Position numbers and translations under genes: made by a program. Shown here piece by piece: positions 23,945 to 33,662 of a DNA stretch of 36,231 nt (position 1 is its first letter; every line of letters starts with the position of its first letter). This DNA comes from Thermodesulfobacteriota bacterium (GTDB lineage: Bacteria > Desulfobacterota > Anaeroferrophillalia > Anaeroferrophillales > Tharpellaceae), in assembly GCA_024762675.1 (NCBI GenBank), contig JANTGZ010000014.1, forward strand, positions 1-36,231, given 5' to 3'. The notes below the pieces were generated by a model. It was not told the DNA's origin and searched no databases. It saw only the letters and a program-made list of their open reading frames with translations.

Positions 23945-25339
23945 TTACAAGATCTCTTTTTCAGCGACCAGGAGTCTGGCTTCAGCCAGGGCTTCAGTCT
24001 GGCTGTTTATGGTTCCGTTAAGCTGTTTCTGGTGAATCAGTTTTATAATGATACCAATCGCCGGTCCGGGTTCAATGCCTAAAGCAATTAAATCTTTACC
24101 ACTGATCAAGGGCCTGATAAAATTTGCGCGTTCGAGCTGGTAAATTTCCTTAAGACGGCGACTCATTTTGATTAAAGTTTCGCGTCGGGGACCGGGATTA
24201 CGGCCTCGGGTGGCTTCAAGATCGGCCAGGGCGTGAAGCAGGAGCAGATCAAGGTCCGCCTCAAGATCGAACACCAGGCGGCGCAAACTCTTCTCCTTTG
24301 CATTATCCGGGTTAAGCATCAGGGGACGCAGGTGGTTCTCTATAAGGCGGGAAAGACGCCTTATAAAATCCTTGCCGAGGGCGAAGCCGGTTAAATTTTC
24401 GCGGGCGAGATGGGCCGAAAAACGTTCATGGCCGTAGAAATGAATCGTCCCGGTATCAGGGTCTACAGTTTTTGTTAGTGCTTTTCCTGTATCATGGAGC
24501 AGAGCCGCCCATTTAAGGAGGATGAGATCGGCGGTTTCAGGCGGGGTGATGGCCAGCGGATTGCTTTGGCAAAACCCATCGAGAGCGGCGACCGTTGTTA
24601 AGGTGTGAGCCAAAGCGTCAAGGTGATGAAAATTATTCTGTTCAAGGCCCTCAAGCGGGGCTAGAGCCGGCATAATTTTCTGCAGAGCACCTACAGCCGC
24701 AAGCTCCCCAAGGGCTCGGGCCGCTTGGGGGTCGGCCAGAATATGGTTAAACTCGACGGCAAAGCGCTCTTTTGCAACTTTATCGAGAGAACTTACAGCT
24801 CCCGCCATCGCTTTTTTAGTTCCGGTTGTCAGGTCGCCGCCGATTTGCAGCATGAAGCGGGCCGCTCGAACTACTCGTAAGGGGTCAGCCAGCAGGTTTT
24901 CGGGAGCGACGCAAACAATAACCCCATTCTCCAAATCTTTGCGGCCATCGCAAGGGTCGTGGAAACATTGTTCGTGCAGACCCCAGGCCATGGCGTTGAT
25001 GGTAAAATCGCGGCGTTTCAGGTCGCTGATCAGGCCTGAGCCATTGAGGGCCGCCAGATCGATGGTCATTTTCTGGCCGACCAGTCGCCGGGTCAGAAAT
25101 TTTTCGGCTCCCATAGTAATGAAGCGGCCTTGCGTCCCTTTTAATAGAGATTCTTCCCAATAGGCCATATCTTCAGCCCGGCAGGCAAAATCGAGGTCGC
25201 TGACCGCCTCTCCACGTAGCAGATTACGCAAGGCCCCACCGACCAGGTAGAGGGGTTTTGCATCTTTTTGGGCGCTGGCCGTAAGCTTTTCCCAGGCGGG
25301 AAAAATTTTGTATAATCGTTGGTTTAAGTTGGGGATCAT
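23945..25339 (-). CDS. CCA-adding enzyme / poly(A) polymerase family nucleotidyltransferase with HD domain
   Basis: The 464-aa protein belongs to the class II polymerase-beta-like tRNA nucleotidyltransferase family. The head domain has LVGGALRNLL (residues 32-41), the catalytic carboxylates Asp48 and Asp50 in SDLDFA, a third at Asp94 in MTIDLAAL, and RRDFTINAMAW (109-119). The RNA-binding neck follows, and an HD domain with LLHDTGKA is present in the C-terminal half. It would add or repair the CCA end of tRNA, or act as a poly(A) polymerase or A-adding enzyme in species with split activities. Sequence alone cannot decide which. The GALRN form departs slightly from the common GxVRD. It is divergent from the CoA-transferase gene upstream. 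Confidence 0.85.
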   Translation of the reverse strand: MIPNLNQRLYKIFPAWEKLTASAQKDAKPLYLVGGALRNLLRGEAVSDLDFACRAEDMAYWEESLLKGTQGRFITMGAEKFLTRRLVGQKMTIDLAALNGSGLISDLKRRDFTINAMAWGLHEQCFHDPCDGRKDLENGVIVCVAPENLLADPLRVVRAARFMLQIGGDLTTGTKKAMAGAVSSLDKVAKERFAVEFNHILADPQAARALGELAAVGALQKIMPALAPLEGLEQNNFHHLDALAHTLTTVAALDGFCQSNPLAITPPETADLILLKWAALLHDTGKALTKTVDPDTGTIHFYGHERFSAHLARENLTGFALGKDFIRRLSRLIENHLRPLMLNPDNAKEKSLRRLVFDLEADLDLLLLHALADLEATRGRNPGPRRETLIKMSRRLKEIYQLERANFIRPLISGKDLIALGIEPGPAIGIIIKLIHQKQLNGTINSQTEALAEARLLVAEKEIL

Positions 25340-25521
25340 AGCCTTGAAATAGGTGTCAATGTGAAAAGTTAAAAAAGAGATTGGACTTATTAAGACGTCA
25401 TCATCCTTAAATTTGTGTAATTTGTCAAATGAATAGTGTTGGCTTTCAAATCTTATATAAATTTGTATATTTAAATAGGTTTATATAGTATTCAAGAGTC
25501 TTTCATTTGAAGGTTAAAAGC

Positions 25522-25550
25522 TTGACAGGCTGTGTTCTTTTGTGTATTTG
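25522..25550 (+). promoter_or_regulatory. Candidate promoter for the CoA-transferase gene
   Basis: TTGACA at 25522-25527 and TATTTG at 25545-25550 are 17 bp apart, 72 bp before the start codon. The rest of the 25340-25618 gap is A/T-rich and shows no other structure. Confidence 0.45.
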
Positions 25551-25621
25551 CGGGATGTATCACAACCCCTGTTTTTTTGTTTATTATGTATTGTCCACAG
25601 TTTGTTTAAGGAGATGATTTG

Positions 25622-26914
25622 ATGGCTGACTGGCAGAAGATGTATCAGGAAAAACTTGGCACGGCGGCCGACGCTGCGGCGGCGATAGAGTCAGGAGATC
25701 ATATCTGGTTTCCTGTAGGTGCTGGAGAACCTTATGGATTTATCAAGGCTTTAGAAGCACGTAAAAAATCATTGCAAAATGTAGTCACGCATCAGATATT
25801 GCCGGCTCAAGCGGGTTATTTCGATCAAGATACATCTTTCCATATAAAGCATAACTCACTCTTTACCAGTGGTGCCTCACGTGAGGCGGTACATGCAGGT
25901 TGGGCCGATTTTACACCCAACTATTTCTCTGAACTGCCTCGTCTGATTCGTGAAGTCTGGCGTTCGGATGCGGCGGGCGCAATTGTCTCGCCGATGGATG
26001 AGCATGGTTATTTCAGTATGGGTTTAGGAGTTGATTATACCTGGGAAGCCCTGCATAAAGCAAAAAAGGTGATCTTTGAGGTTAACCCGGACGCCCCCCG
26101 CTGTTATGGTCACTGCCAAGTACATATTTCGCAAGTCACTCACATATACGAAAGTAAAGATCCGCTGCTTGAGCTTCCGATTATTCCTCTGTCCGATGTT
26201 GACAAGGCTATCGGCGGCTACGTAGCCGAGATGGTTAGAGATGGCTCAACCCTGCAGATCGGTTTTGGCGGGGTTCCCAATGCCGTCTGTAAGGCTCTGG
26301 AAGACAAGAAAGACCTTGGTATTCATACAGAGATGATAACCGACGGAATTAGGGATCTGGCTGAGTGCGGAGCTGTCAATTGTTCCCGTAAAAATTATAA
26401 TCCCGGCAAGATAGTTGGCACCTTTGCCTGGGGCAGGAAGAGTCTATATGAATTTATGGATAGTAACCCGATGCTTGAGATGCATCCGGTTGATTATACC
26501 AATAACCCTTATAATGTCGGCCTCAACGATAATATGGTGGCGATCAATTCGACCATTGAGATCGATCTTTTAGGGCAATGCTGTTCCGAATCGATGGGGC
26601 CGAAACAGTGGAGCGGCACCGGTGGCCAGGTCGATTTTTTCCGGGGTGCCAATATCTCTAAAGGCGGTCAAGGCTTTGTAACGATGCCCTCAACCGCGAA
26701 GAAAGGTACGGTCTCCCGGATCGTTCCGACCTTGAAAACGGGTGCCGTGGTGACCACAAATAAAAATGACGTTGATAAGGTGGTAACCGAGTTCGGTGTT
26801 GTCCAGATGCGCGGCAAGAGTGCTCGGGAACGGGCTTTAGGTCTGATTCGGATCAGTCACCCCGATTTTCGCGATGAACTGAAGAAAGCGGCTCAAGCGA
26901 TGAACCTTATTTAA
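25622..26914 (+). CDS. Acetyl-CoA hydrolase / CoA-transferase family enzyme (Cat1 / 4-hydroxybutyrate CoA-transferase type)
   Basis: The 430-aa protein is a family I CoA-transferase/acetyl-CoA hydrolase. Recognisable parts are an N-terminal IESGDHIWFPVGAGEP, the oxyanion and CoA region LQIGFGGVPNAV, the predicted catalytic Glu237 in IHTEMITDG, INSTIEIDLLGQ, SGTGGQVDFFRGA and a C-terminal VVQMRGKSARERALGL. It moves CoA between short-chain acids such as acetate, 4-hydroxybutyrate, butyrate or propionate; the exact pair cannot be read from sequence. It could link acetate to the acetyl-CoA pathway next door. The ATG at 25622 is preferred (AAGGAG 8 nt upstream) over a TTG one codon earlier. RdgB follows after 3 bp. 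Confidence 0.88.
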   Translation: MADWQKMYQEKLGTAADAAAAIESGDHIWFPVGAGEPYGFIKALEARKKSLQNVVTHQILPAQAGYFDQDTSFHIKHNSLFTSGASREAVHAGWADFTPNYFSELPRLIREVWRSDAAGAIVSPMDEHGYFSMGLGVDYTWEALHKAKKVIFEVNPDAPRCYGHCQVHISQVTHIYESKDPLLELPIIPLSDVDKAIGGYVAEMVRDGSTLQIGFGGVPNAVCKALEDKKDLGIHTEMITDGIRDLAECGAVNCSRKNYNPGKIVGTFAWGRKSLYEFMDSNPMLEMHPVDYTNNPYNVGLNDNMVAINSTIEIDLLGQCCSESMGPKQWSGTGGQVDFFRGANISKGGQGFVTMPSTAKKGTVSRIVPTLKTGAVVTTNKNDVDKVVTEFGVVQMRGKSARERALGLIRISHPDFRDELKKAAQAMNLI

Positions 26915-26917
26915 ATC

Positions 26918-27517
26918 ATGTTGCGAGCTGGTGAAAAGCTGGTTTTGGCGACGGCTAACCAGGGGAAAAAAAAAGAGATACAGGCCCTACTTGCCGGATC
27001 CGGTGTAGAGCTTGTATCTCTTCTCGAATACCCGCAACTTAACTTGCCCGAAGAGACCGGAACTACCTTTATTGATAACGCAAAGATTAAGGCCCGGTCT
27101 GTGGTCGATGCGACTGGCCATTGGGCTTTAAGTGATGATTCCGGTCTCGTGGTCGATGCTCTGGGTGGGGCCCCAGGGGTTCATTCGGCCCGTTATGCCG
27201 GCCCTCAAGCCGGGGATGCAGAGAACAATCTTAAATTACTCAAGGCCCTGGCCGAAGTTCCTGACAATCTGCGGGGAGCGGCTTTTATTTGCGTTGTGGT
27301 GCTGGCCTCGCCTCGTGGTGATGAGTTTGTTTTTGAAGGCACCTGCCGTGGCCGCATCGGTCGTCAGTTGATCGGCTCCGAAGGTTTCGGTTATGATCCC
27401 CTCTTTATGGTTGAGCCTGACTACCGTTTCAGCATGGCCCAGTTAAGCCCGGTGGAAAAAAGTGCTATCAGTCATCGAGGCCTGGCTTTACGGAAATTGC
27501 GGCAGTGGTTGAATTGA
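26918..27517 (+). CDS. rdgB: XTP/dITP diphosphatase (RdgB/HAM1 family)
   Basis: The 199-aa protein is a non-canonical purine NTP pyrophosphatase that removes dITP and XTP so they are not put into DNA or RNA. Family motifs are complete: LVLATANQGKKKEI, the metal-binding SDDSGL, LGGAPGVHSARYAG, EGFGYDPLF and the C-terminal SHRGLAL. Length is standard. It starts 3 bp after the CoA-transferase stop, so the two share a transcript, but no functional tie is evident. Confidence 0.96.
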   Translation: MLRAGEKLVLATANQGKKKEIQALLAGSGVELVSLLEYPQLNLPEETGTTFIDNAKIKARSVVDATGHWALSDDSGLVVDALGGAPGVHSARYAGPQAGDAENNLKLLKALAEVPDNLRGAAFICVVVLASPRGDEFVFEGTCRGRIGRQLIGSEGFGYDPLFMVEPDYRFSMAQLSPVEKSAISHRGLALRKLRQWLN

Positions 27518-27951
27518 ATGCTGCAGGATTGCTTTTTTAGGACTTTGGCGCTTCGTTATTGTCGGAATCTGTTAAAAAAGTGTTGACAAGTTCCCGTTAT
27601 ATCTCTATATGCTCGTCTTAAGCCCGCCTCTATTAGATATTTCTTAATTTTACAGCTGCTTGAAAAGCATTTAACCATAGAAAAAACAGTTCCGGTTAAC
27701 TCTTCATATCCAATTCCTGATTCCTGTCGAAAATATTCGAAATCAAATTGTTAATACCTGAATTATATTTTAAGAATTGCTTTTTTTGAAGTTTACATAC
27801 AATTTGGGCAATGCTTTCGGCTTGCTTTTTTATAAATAGGGTTGAGCTGTTACCATCCCGGTTTTTTTTACGAGTGCATTATTTTATATAATTTAAGTTG
27901 GTGCACTTTTAATGTTTAAGTTTGAAAATTTTGATGTTTTAAGGAACACGT
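27518..27951 (+). promoter_or_regulatory. Long rho leader with promoter and overlapping upstream ORF
   Basis: This 434-bp gap has a good promoter candidate, TTGACA (27583-27588) and TATATG (27606-27611), 17 bp apart, giving a leader of about 335 nt before rho. A small stem TTAACC/GGTTAA lies at 27671-27699. A 16-codon ORF (27912-27962, MFKFENFDVL...) overlaps the rho start in another frame. It has no strong ribosome site. Rho genes are often autoregulated through their leaders, so a long leader here is reasonable. No terminator after rdgB was seen. Confidence 0.6.
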
Positions 27952-29199
27952 ATGAATCTTAATGAGTTGAAAACCAAACAGATCTCTGAATTGACGGAGA
28001 TGGGTCGTAATATGAAGATTGAGGGGGCGGCCGGCATGCGGCGCCAGGATTTGATCTTTGCCATTCTGCAATCTCATGTCAATAAAAACGGAGCGATTTT
28101 CGGTGAAGGTGTGCTCGAGACCTTGCCGGATGGTTTTGGTTTTTTGCGGGCCCCTGATTACAGCTATCTTTCCGGGCCTGATGATATCTATGTTTCGCCT
28201 TCGCAGATTCGTCGTTTCAACCTGCGTACCGGTGATACTGTGGCCGGACAGATTCGTTCACCGAAAGAGAGTGAGCGCTATTTTGCTCTACTCAAAGTTG
28301 ATCAGGTCAACCAGGATTCTCCTGAGGTCTCACGTAACAAGATCCTTTTTGATAATTTGACCCCGATCTTTCCGAATGAGCGTTTTACCCTTGAGAAGGA
28401 GCCCGACAACTATTCGATGCGGGTTATGGATCTGATGACGCCGATCGGTAAGGGCCAGCGGGGTTTGATTGTGGCTCCGCCAAGAACCGGTAAAACGGTG
28501 CTTTTAAAGCAGATTGCCAATAGCTTGACCGAGAATCATCCAGATATCACGCTGATTGTGCTCTTGATCGATGAACGGCCCGAAGAGGTTACTGACATGA
28601 AACGTTCGGTGCGTGGTGAAGTCGTCTCCTCAACCTTTGACGAGCCGCCCCAACGCCATGTTCAGGTCGCCGACATGGTTTCCGAGAAAGCTAAACGTCT
28701 GGTTGAACATAAGCATGACGTGGTAATTCTTCTCGACAGCATCACGCGCTTGGCCCGCGCTTACAATACCGTAATTCCGGCCAGTGGTAAAGTGCTCTCC
28801 GGTGGGGTTGATTCCAATGCCCTGCATAAGCCGAAGCGCTTTTTCGGGGCGGCCCGTAACATTGAAGACGGGGGGTCTCTGACGATTATCTCGACCGCCC
28901 TGGTAGATACCGGAAGTCGGATGGATGAGGTTATTTTTGAAGAGTTCAAGGGCACCGGTAATATGGAGCTTCATTTAGAGCGCCGTTTAGCCGACAAGCG
29001 GACCTTTCCGGCTATCGATGTGATGCGTTCAGGTACCCGGCGTGAAGACCTCTTGATGGATCCTCAGGAGTTGCAGAGGGTCTGGATCTTGCGAAAATTT
29101 ATTCAGCAGATGAATGTCGTGGAGGGCATGGAATTCCTTCTTGAAAAGATGAAGGGTACAAAGAGTAATACTGAATTCCTGGAGTCTATGAACAGCTAA
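27952..29199 (+). CDS. rho: Transcription termination factor Rho
   Basis: The 415-aa protein is the hexameric RNA-dependent ATPase that ends transcription and limits read-through. It has the N-terminal Rho_N helix bundle (about 1-45), the cold-shock-like RNA-binding domain (about 50-125), and the RecA-like motor with Walker A APPRTGKT (175-182), the catalytic [13 protein letters not shown] segment, Walker [17 protein letters not shown], and the Q/R-loop regions. It lacks large insertions, and its length is standard for proteobacteria. AAGGA lies 8 nt upstream of the ATG. It heads a run of translation-related genes. Confidence 0.98.
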   Translation: MNLNELKTKQISELTEMGRNMKIEGAAGMRRQDLIFAILQSHVNKNGAIFGEGVLETLPDGFGFLRAPDYSYLSGPDDIYVSPSQIRRFNLRTGDTVAGQIRSPKESERYFALLKVDQVNQDSPEVSRNKILFDNLTPIFPNERFTLEKEPDNYSMRVMDLMTPIGKGQRGLIVAPPRTGKTVLLKQIANSLTENHPDITLIVLLIDERPEEVTDMKRSVRGEVVSSTFDEPPQRHVQVADMVSEKAKRLVEHKHDVVILLDSITRLARAYNTVIPASGKVLSGGVDSNALHKPKRFFGAARNIEDGGSLTIISTALVDTGSRMDEVIFEEFKGTGNMELHLERRLADKRTFPAIDVMRSGTRREDLLMDPQELQRVWILRKFIQQMNVVEGMEFLLEKMKGTKSNTEFLESMNS

Positions 29200-29286
29200 T
29201 TTTTATTGACAACAACGTGCCTAAAGTTATAAAGAGCGCGTTTCGCCCGCTTGGGGCTTAAAATATATGGAGGTTTTGTAAAGATC

Positions 29287-29484
29287 ATGAAAGAAGGTAT
29301 TCACCCTAAATATGAAAAATGTGAAGTTAACTGTGCCTGTGGTTTCAACTTTGAGACCCGTTCAACCGTGCCGTCGATCAAGGTTGAGGTCTGTTCCCAG
29401 TGTCACCCCTTCTTTACCGGCAAGCAGAAGTTTGTTGATTCGGCCGGTCGGATTGAGAAATTCCGTCGTAAATATAACAAGTAG
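29287..29484 (+). CDS. rpmE: Ribosomal protein L31 (zinc-binding type)
   Basis: The 65-aa product begins [14 protein letters not shown] and ends FRRKYNK, typical of bL31. It carries the four zinc ligands (Cys16, Cys18, Cys36, Cys39; CACG and CSQC), so it is the C+ form that also serves as a zinc reserve. ATG at 29287 matches the family start; the GGAGG at 29269-29273 is 13 nt away, longer than usual. It follows rho by 87 bp. Confidence 0.96.
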   Translation: MKEGIHPKYEKCEVNCACGFNFETRSTVPSIKVEVCSQCHPFFTGKQKFVDSAGRIEKFRRKYNK

Positions 29485-29496
29485 ACGGTTGTCAGT

Positions 29497-30201
29497 TTGT
29501 TTGTTTCCCTGCTGACCTACACCCCGGAAGCCGAGGCCGTAGTAGCGACTGCGGCGCGGCTCTGTTATTCGGCGGTTGATTGTCAGGCTCTGCTGAAGCG
29601 TTCCGAGCCGGCTGACGATCGGCGTATGATCAGCAAAGTGCTGGCCATTGGTCATCATGGGGTTCTAGAACATGCCGTTTTTACCTTTGCCGCAGAAGGT
29701 GTCTCCCGGGTTCTGACACACCAGTTGGTACGTCACCGGCTGGCCTCGTTTGCCCAGCAGAGCCAGCGCTATGTCGATTTCGACGGCGGGTTCGAATATG
29801 AGATTCCACCAACCATTGCCGAACAGCCCGAACTGGCGGCCCGTTTTAACGAAGAAATGCGTCGTTTGGCAGCTCTCTATGCCGATTTAAGGGCGGCTGG
29901 AATTGCTGCCGAAGATGCTCGGTTTGTCCTGCCCAACGCCTCCCACTCTCGTCTCATACTAACCATGAATGCCAGAGAGTTGCGCCACTTTTTCCGTTTG
30001 CGCTGCTGTCGACGGGCTCAGTGGGAAATTCGTGATTTGGCGAAGTTTATGCTCAAAGAGGTGCTTAAAGTCGCACCGGCTATCTTCAAGAAGGCCGGTC
30101 CCGGATGTCTGGCCGGAGCCTGCCCTGAAGGTGAGATGAGTTGTGGTGCCGCTGCAGAAGTGCGCCGCGAATTTGCCGATCTTGGAGCCTCTGTAACCTG
30201 A
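29497..30201 (+). CDS. thyX: Flavin-dependent thymidylate synthase ThyX
   Basis: The 234-aa enzyme makes dTMP from dUMP using methylene-THF and FAD. The signature RHR...S is intact (Arg79-His80-Arg81, Ser89, Arg91). LEHAVFTFAAEGVSR before it and the late NARELRHFFRLRCCRRAQWEI segment agree with the family. No ATG is available in frame; a TTG at 29497 gives the expected N-terminus (FVSLLTYTPEAEAVV) and is the likely start, although no strong ribosome site is seen. It lies 12 bp after rpmE, so translation may depend on coupling. It shares the folate pool with Fhs and AcsE. Confidence 0.95.
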   Translation: MFVSLLTYTPEAEAVVATAARLCYSAVDCQALLKRSEPADDRRMISKVLAIGHHGVLEHAVFTFAAEGVSRVLTHQLVRHRLASFAQQSQRYVDFDGGFEYEIPPTIAEQPELAARFNEEMRRLAALYADLRAAGIAAEDARFVLPNASHSRLILTMNARELRHFFRLRCCRRAQWEIRDLAKFMLKEVLKVAPAIFKKAGPGCLAGACPEGEMSCGAAAEVRREFADLGASVT

Positions 30202-30368
30202 CAGTCTACAAATTGTTAAGTTATAGCGGATAGCGGCGAACATTGCTTCGCCCACTTCGAGGGGGACAGAACTAAAGGTCTGTCCCCACACCGAGAAGGC
30301 TTGGAAGATTTACTAAACGTCTACTAATTGTAAATTAATCTTGCTGTCCACTTTACCCATTACCAATT
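30202..30368 (+). repeat. Intergenic hairpins between thyX and prfA
   Basis: Two stems lie in this 167-bp gap: GGCGAA/TTCGCC (30234-30252) and GGGGACAGA/TCTGTCCCC (30262-30287, 8-nt loop). The second looks like a REP-type palindromic repeat; its TCTGTCCCC core also occurs at about 15199-15207. No T-tract follows. Confidence 0.4.
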
Positions 30369-31436
30369 ATGTTTGCAAAACTCGAAGAAGTTGAACAGCG
30401 TCTTTTGGACCTCGAAGCTGAAGTAATTCAGCCCGAAGTGATGGCCAACCGCAAGCGCTATCATGAGGCGACCAAGGAGCTTGCCGATCTGCGTCCTGTG
30501 GTCGAGGCTTTTCGCTCTTATCGGGAAATTGCAGCCGAGATTGAAGAGCACCGCGAGCTTCTGAGCGGTGATGATGAAGATCTTAAGGAGCTCGCCAATG
30601 AAGAGCTCCCCTTTCTCGAAAAGCGTCTAACGGGTTTAGAGAAAGAGATTCAGCTTTTGTTGTTACCCAAGGACCCCAATGATGAGAAGAATGTTATTTT
30701 AGAGATTCGCGCCGGAACTGGTGGCGATGAAGCGGCTCTCTTTGCCGCTGATCTTTTTCGCATGTATGCCCGCTACGCCGAGCGTCAGAACTGGAAACTT
30801 GAGGAGCTTGGCCGTAACGAGACCGGGGTCGGCGGCTTAAAAGAGATTATTGTTCTGATTAAGGGTAAACGGGTCTACAGTCGTTTGAAATATGAGAGCG
30901 GTGTGCATCGGGTTCAGCGTGTGCCGACGACCGAATCACAGGGCCGTATACATACCTCGGCGGTAACCGTAGCGGTGCTTCCTGAGGCCGAAGAGGTTGA
31001 TGTCGATATCAATCCCCAGGATCTGAGAATCGATATCTATCGAGCTTCCGGGCCCGGGGGCCAAAGTGTCAATACTACAGACTCGGCCGTACGCATTACC
31101 CATATCCCGACCGGACTCGTGGTTTCCAGTCAGGATGAGCGCTCACAACATAAAAATAAAGAGCGCGGTATGAAGGTCTTAGCCTCCCGTCTTCTCGATC
31201 TGCGCATGCGTGAGCAACATGAACTGATCAGTAGCGAGCGCCGTCAGCAGGTTGGCAGCGGTGATCGTAGCGAGAGAATCCGCACCTATAACTTTCCTCA
31301 AGGCCGGGTTTCCGATCATCGTATCGGTCTAACCCTTCATAAACTTGATCAAATCATGGCCGGAGAGATCGGTGAATTGATTTCGGCTCTGCTCTCCCAT
31401 TTTCAGGCCGAGTTGATGAAAGGGTCATCGACATGA
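30369..31436 (+). CDS. prfA: Peptide chain release factor 1
   Basis: The 355-aa protein reads UAA and UAG stop codons and releases the finished peptide. The GGQ motif (230-232 in [16 protein letters not shown]) that enters the peptidyl-transferase centre is intact. The N-terminal coiled coil, the [16 protein letters not shown] core and [19 protein letters not shown] place it in the RF1 group. The Gln in GGQ is the target of PrmC, whose gene follows with an ATGA overlap. The ATG has no strong ribosome site. Confidence 0.97.
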   Translation: MFAKLEEVEQRLLDLEAEVIQPEVMANRKRYHEATKELADLRPVVEAFRSYREIAAEIEEHRELLSGDDEDLKELANEELPFLEKRLTGLEKEIQLLLLPKDPNDEKNVILEIRAGTGGDEAALFAADLFRMYARYAERQNWKLEELGRNETGVGGLKEIIVLIKGKRVYSRLKYESGVHRVQRVPTTESQGRIHTSAVTVAVLPEAEEVDVDINPQDLRIDIYRASGPGGQSVNTTDSAVRITHIPTGLVVSSQDERSQHKNKERGMKVLASRLLDLRMREQHELISSERRQQVGSGDRSERIRTYNFPQGRVSDHRIGLTLHKLDQIMAGEIGELISALLSHFQAELMKGSST

Positions 31437-32317
31437 CCTCAACCTGGACGGTGCTCAGTCTGCTTAACTGGGCTGCACCGTACCTGGGAAAATATGGCTC
31501 CACCTCACCCCGCCTGGATGCCGAACTGCTGCTCGCCAAGGTACTTGATTGCCAGCGCCTTGAGCTTTATCTCCGCTTTGACAAACCTCTTGCCGCTAGC
31601 GAACTTGCCTCTTTTAAAAAGTTAATTCTTGAACGTCGAAAAGGGGTTCCGGTTGCCTACCTGTTGGGTGAAAAAGAGTTCTGGTCTCTTACTTTCAAAG
31701 TAACTCCAGCGGTTCTGGTGCCGCGTCCCGAAACCGAGCATCTGGTTGAAGGGGCGATCGACTTTTTAGAAAAGAAATTTCCCTCAGGTTGCGGCGTCCT
31801 TGATCTGGGTACCGGTTGCGGTAATATCATTCTCTCTCTGGCCCACCACTTTTCCGGAGAGGCCGGTTTTTCCTGGCTCGGAATCGACAGCCGGCCGGCC
31901 GCACTGGAAGTGGCCGCACTAAACGCCCGGAAACTGAAACTCGAAACGGTCTCCTGGCTTGTCTCCGATCTTTTTGCCGCCCTTGAGCTCTCCGAGAATC
32001 CATCTTTTGGCCTGGTGGTCGCCAATCCTCCCTATATTGTTTCGGCAGAGATGGCATCTTTGCCGCGCGAAGTGCATTGTGAACCGGTTGCCGCTCTTGA
32101 TGGCGGTCCTGACGGACTAGATTTTTATCGTCGGATTGCAGCAGGCGCCCGGAACTTTTTAGCCCCCGGAGGCGGCCTTATCTTTGAGGTTGGTGACGGA
32201 CAGGCACCAGACGTCAAAAAAATCTTGGCAAGTAACGGTTATAGTGCTATCTCTGGCCTGTTCGATCTGGCCCGCTGTGAAAGAGTGGTGATGGGAAGGA
32301 TGAAGGATGAAGGGTGA
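31433..32317 (+). CDS. prmC: Release factor glutamine methyltransferase PrmC
   Basis: The 294-aa SAM-dependent enzyme methylates the GGQ glutamine of release factors. It has the N-terminal helical substrate domain (about 1-75), [12 protein letters not shown], the SAM-binding [11 protein letters not shown] and the catalytic NPPY (198-201 in VANPPYIVS). The gene overlaps prfA by 4 nt. The last residues (GRMKDEG) are read from a tandem heptamer-like repeat (GATGAAG type) that runs past the stop, so the C-terminal tail may have been extended by repeat growth. Confidence 0.96.
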   Translation: MTSTWTVLSLLNWAAPYLGKYGSTSPRLDAELLLAKVLDCQRLELYLRFDKPLAASELASFKKLILERRKGVPVAYLLGEKEFWSLTFKVTPAVLVPRPETEHLVEGAIDFLEKKFPSGCGVLDLGTGCGNIILSLAHHFSGEAGFSWLGIDSRPAALEVAALNARKLKLETVSWLVSDLFAALELSENPSFGLVVANPPYIVSAEMASLPREVHCEPVAALDGGPDGLDFYRRIAAGARNFLAPGGGLIFEVGDGQAPDVKKILASNGYSAISGLFDLARCERVVMGRMKDEG

Positions 32318-32354
32318 AGGATGAATCTATTTCCGTACTCATTATTCACCCTTC
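32294..32354. repeat. GATGAAG-type tandem repeat with inverted copy
   Basis: Four imperfect 7-bp units (GATGAAG, with GGTGAAG variant) cover about 32298-32324, starting inside the end of prmC. GAAGGGTGAA at 32309-32318 has an inverted copy TTCACCCTTC at 32345-32354, making a loose hairpin just before the murA ribosome site. Confidence 0.6.
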
Positions 32355-32369
32355 AATTTTGGAGTTTAT

Positions 32370-33662
32370 GTGGAAAGTATAGTTGTGAAAGGCGGCCGGA
32401 AATTATCCGGCGAGGTGATCATTGACGGAGCTAAGAATTCAGCTCTGCCTCTGATCGCCGCCACTCTGTTGGCCGAGAATGGTTCTTGTTGCCTTGATAA
32501 TGTTCCTGATCTGCGTGATATTAATACGATCATTCGTCTGCTTGAGGGGATGGGGGCGGTTGTCCAGCGCCAAGGCCGCCGTTTGGAGATCAAGACCACG
32601 GCAGTGGATAATTGCCAGGCTCCTTACGAGTTGGTGAAGACTATGCGGGCTTCCATCCTGGTTTTAGGGCCCTTGCTGGCACGTTTTGGTCAGGCCCGGG
32701 TCTCACTGCCGGGAGGTTGTGCTATTGGGGCACGGCCGGTCAACCTTCATATCAAAGGCCTTGAGATGATGGGGGCCAAAATTTCGGTTGAGCATGGCTA
32801 TATTATTGGTCAGGCGGAGTGCCTGACCGGGGCAGATATCACTTTTGATGTGACGACTGTGACCGGTACCGAAAATTTGATAATGGCGGCAGTTTTGGCA
32901 GATGGTGTGACAACATTGCGCAATGCTGCCCGGGAGCCCGAGATTGTTGATCTGGCCGCTTTTTTGCGGAAGATGGGGGCGCAGATCGAAGGTGAAGGCA
33001 CCCACACTGTCACGATTACCGGAGTTGAAAAACTTTCTGCGGCTGAATATCAGGTGATGCCTGACCGGATTGAGGCGGGAACTTTTATGGTTGCCGCCGG
33101 TATCAGTGGCGGCGATGTCGTGATTAAAAATGCGCCTCTGGCGGCGATGGGAAGCGTGGTTACCAAATTACAGGAGATTGGTCTTAAAATTGAACCGCTT
33201 ACCACTTACAAAGAAGATGATCTTCTGACCGGGGTTGCGGTCAGGGTTAGTCGCGGGGCCGAAGGTCTTCGGGGTCTGGATATTAAAACGATGCCGTATC
33301 CCGGTTTTCCTACCGATATGCAGGCGCAAGCGATGGTTCTTCTGGCTCTAGCTGATGGTACCAGCGTGATCAGTGAGACTGTTTTCGAAAACCGCTTCAT
33401 GCATGTTTTTGAGCTTCAGCGTATGGGTGTCGATATCGAAGTCGAAGGGCGCACGGCAATAGTTCGAGGGGTTGCGATGCTCTCCGGGGCTCCGGTGATG
33501 GCCTCCGACTTGAGAGCCAGCGCCGGTCTGGTTTTGGCCGGCCTGGCAGCCGAGGGTGAAACCGTAATGTCAAGGGTCTACCATCTTGATCGCGGCTATG
33601 CCGGTTTTGAAAAGAAGCTGAGATCTTTGGGTGCCGATATCCGGCGGGTTGAGGAAAATTGA
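32370..33662 (+). CDS. murA: UDP-N-acetylglucosamine 1-carboxyvinyltransferase MurA
   Basis: The 430-aa enzyme catalyses the first committed step of peptidoglycan synthesis, moving enolpyruvate from PEP to UDP-GlcNAc. The N-terminal [18 protein letters not shown] and the active-site loop with Cys117 ([14 protein letters not shown]) are present; a cysteine here normally means fosfomycin sensitivity. It begins at GTG 32370 with GGAG 6 nt before. The ATG two bases earlier is in another frame and stops after four codons. Its TGA overlaps the hisD ATG. Confidence 0.97.
   Translation: MESIVVKGGRKLSGEVIIDGAKNSALPLIAATLLAENGSCCLDNVPDLRDINTIIRLLEGMGAVVQRQGRRLEIKTTAVDNCQAPYELVKTMRASILVLGPLLARFGQARVSLPGGCAIGARPVNLHIKGLEMMGAKISVEHGYIIGQAECLTGADITFDVTTVTGTENLIMAAVLADGVTTLRNAAREPEIVDLAAFLRKMGAQIEGEGTHTVTITGVEKLSAAEYQVMPDRIEAGTFMVAAGISGGDVVIKNAPLAAMGSVVTKLQEIGLKIEPLTTYKEDDLLTGVAVRVSRGAEGLRGLDIKTMPYPGFPTDMQAQAMVLLALADGTSVISETVFENRFMHVFELQRMGVDIEVEGRTAIVRGVAMLSGAPVMASDLRASAGLVLAGLAAEGETVMSRVYHLDRGYAGFEKKLRSLGADIRRVEEN

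Noticed and set aside
32294-32354. CRISPR-like repeat
   Set aside because: Units are 7 bp and contiguous, without spacers; no cas genes in the window.
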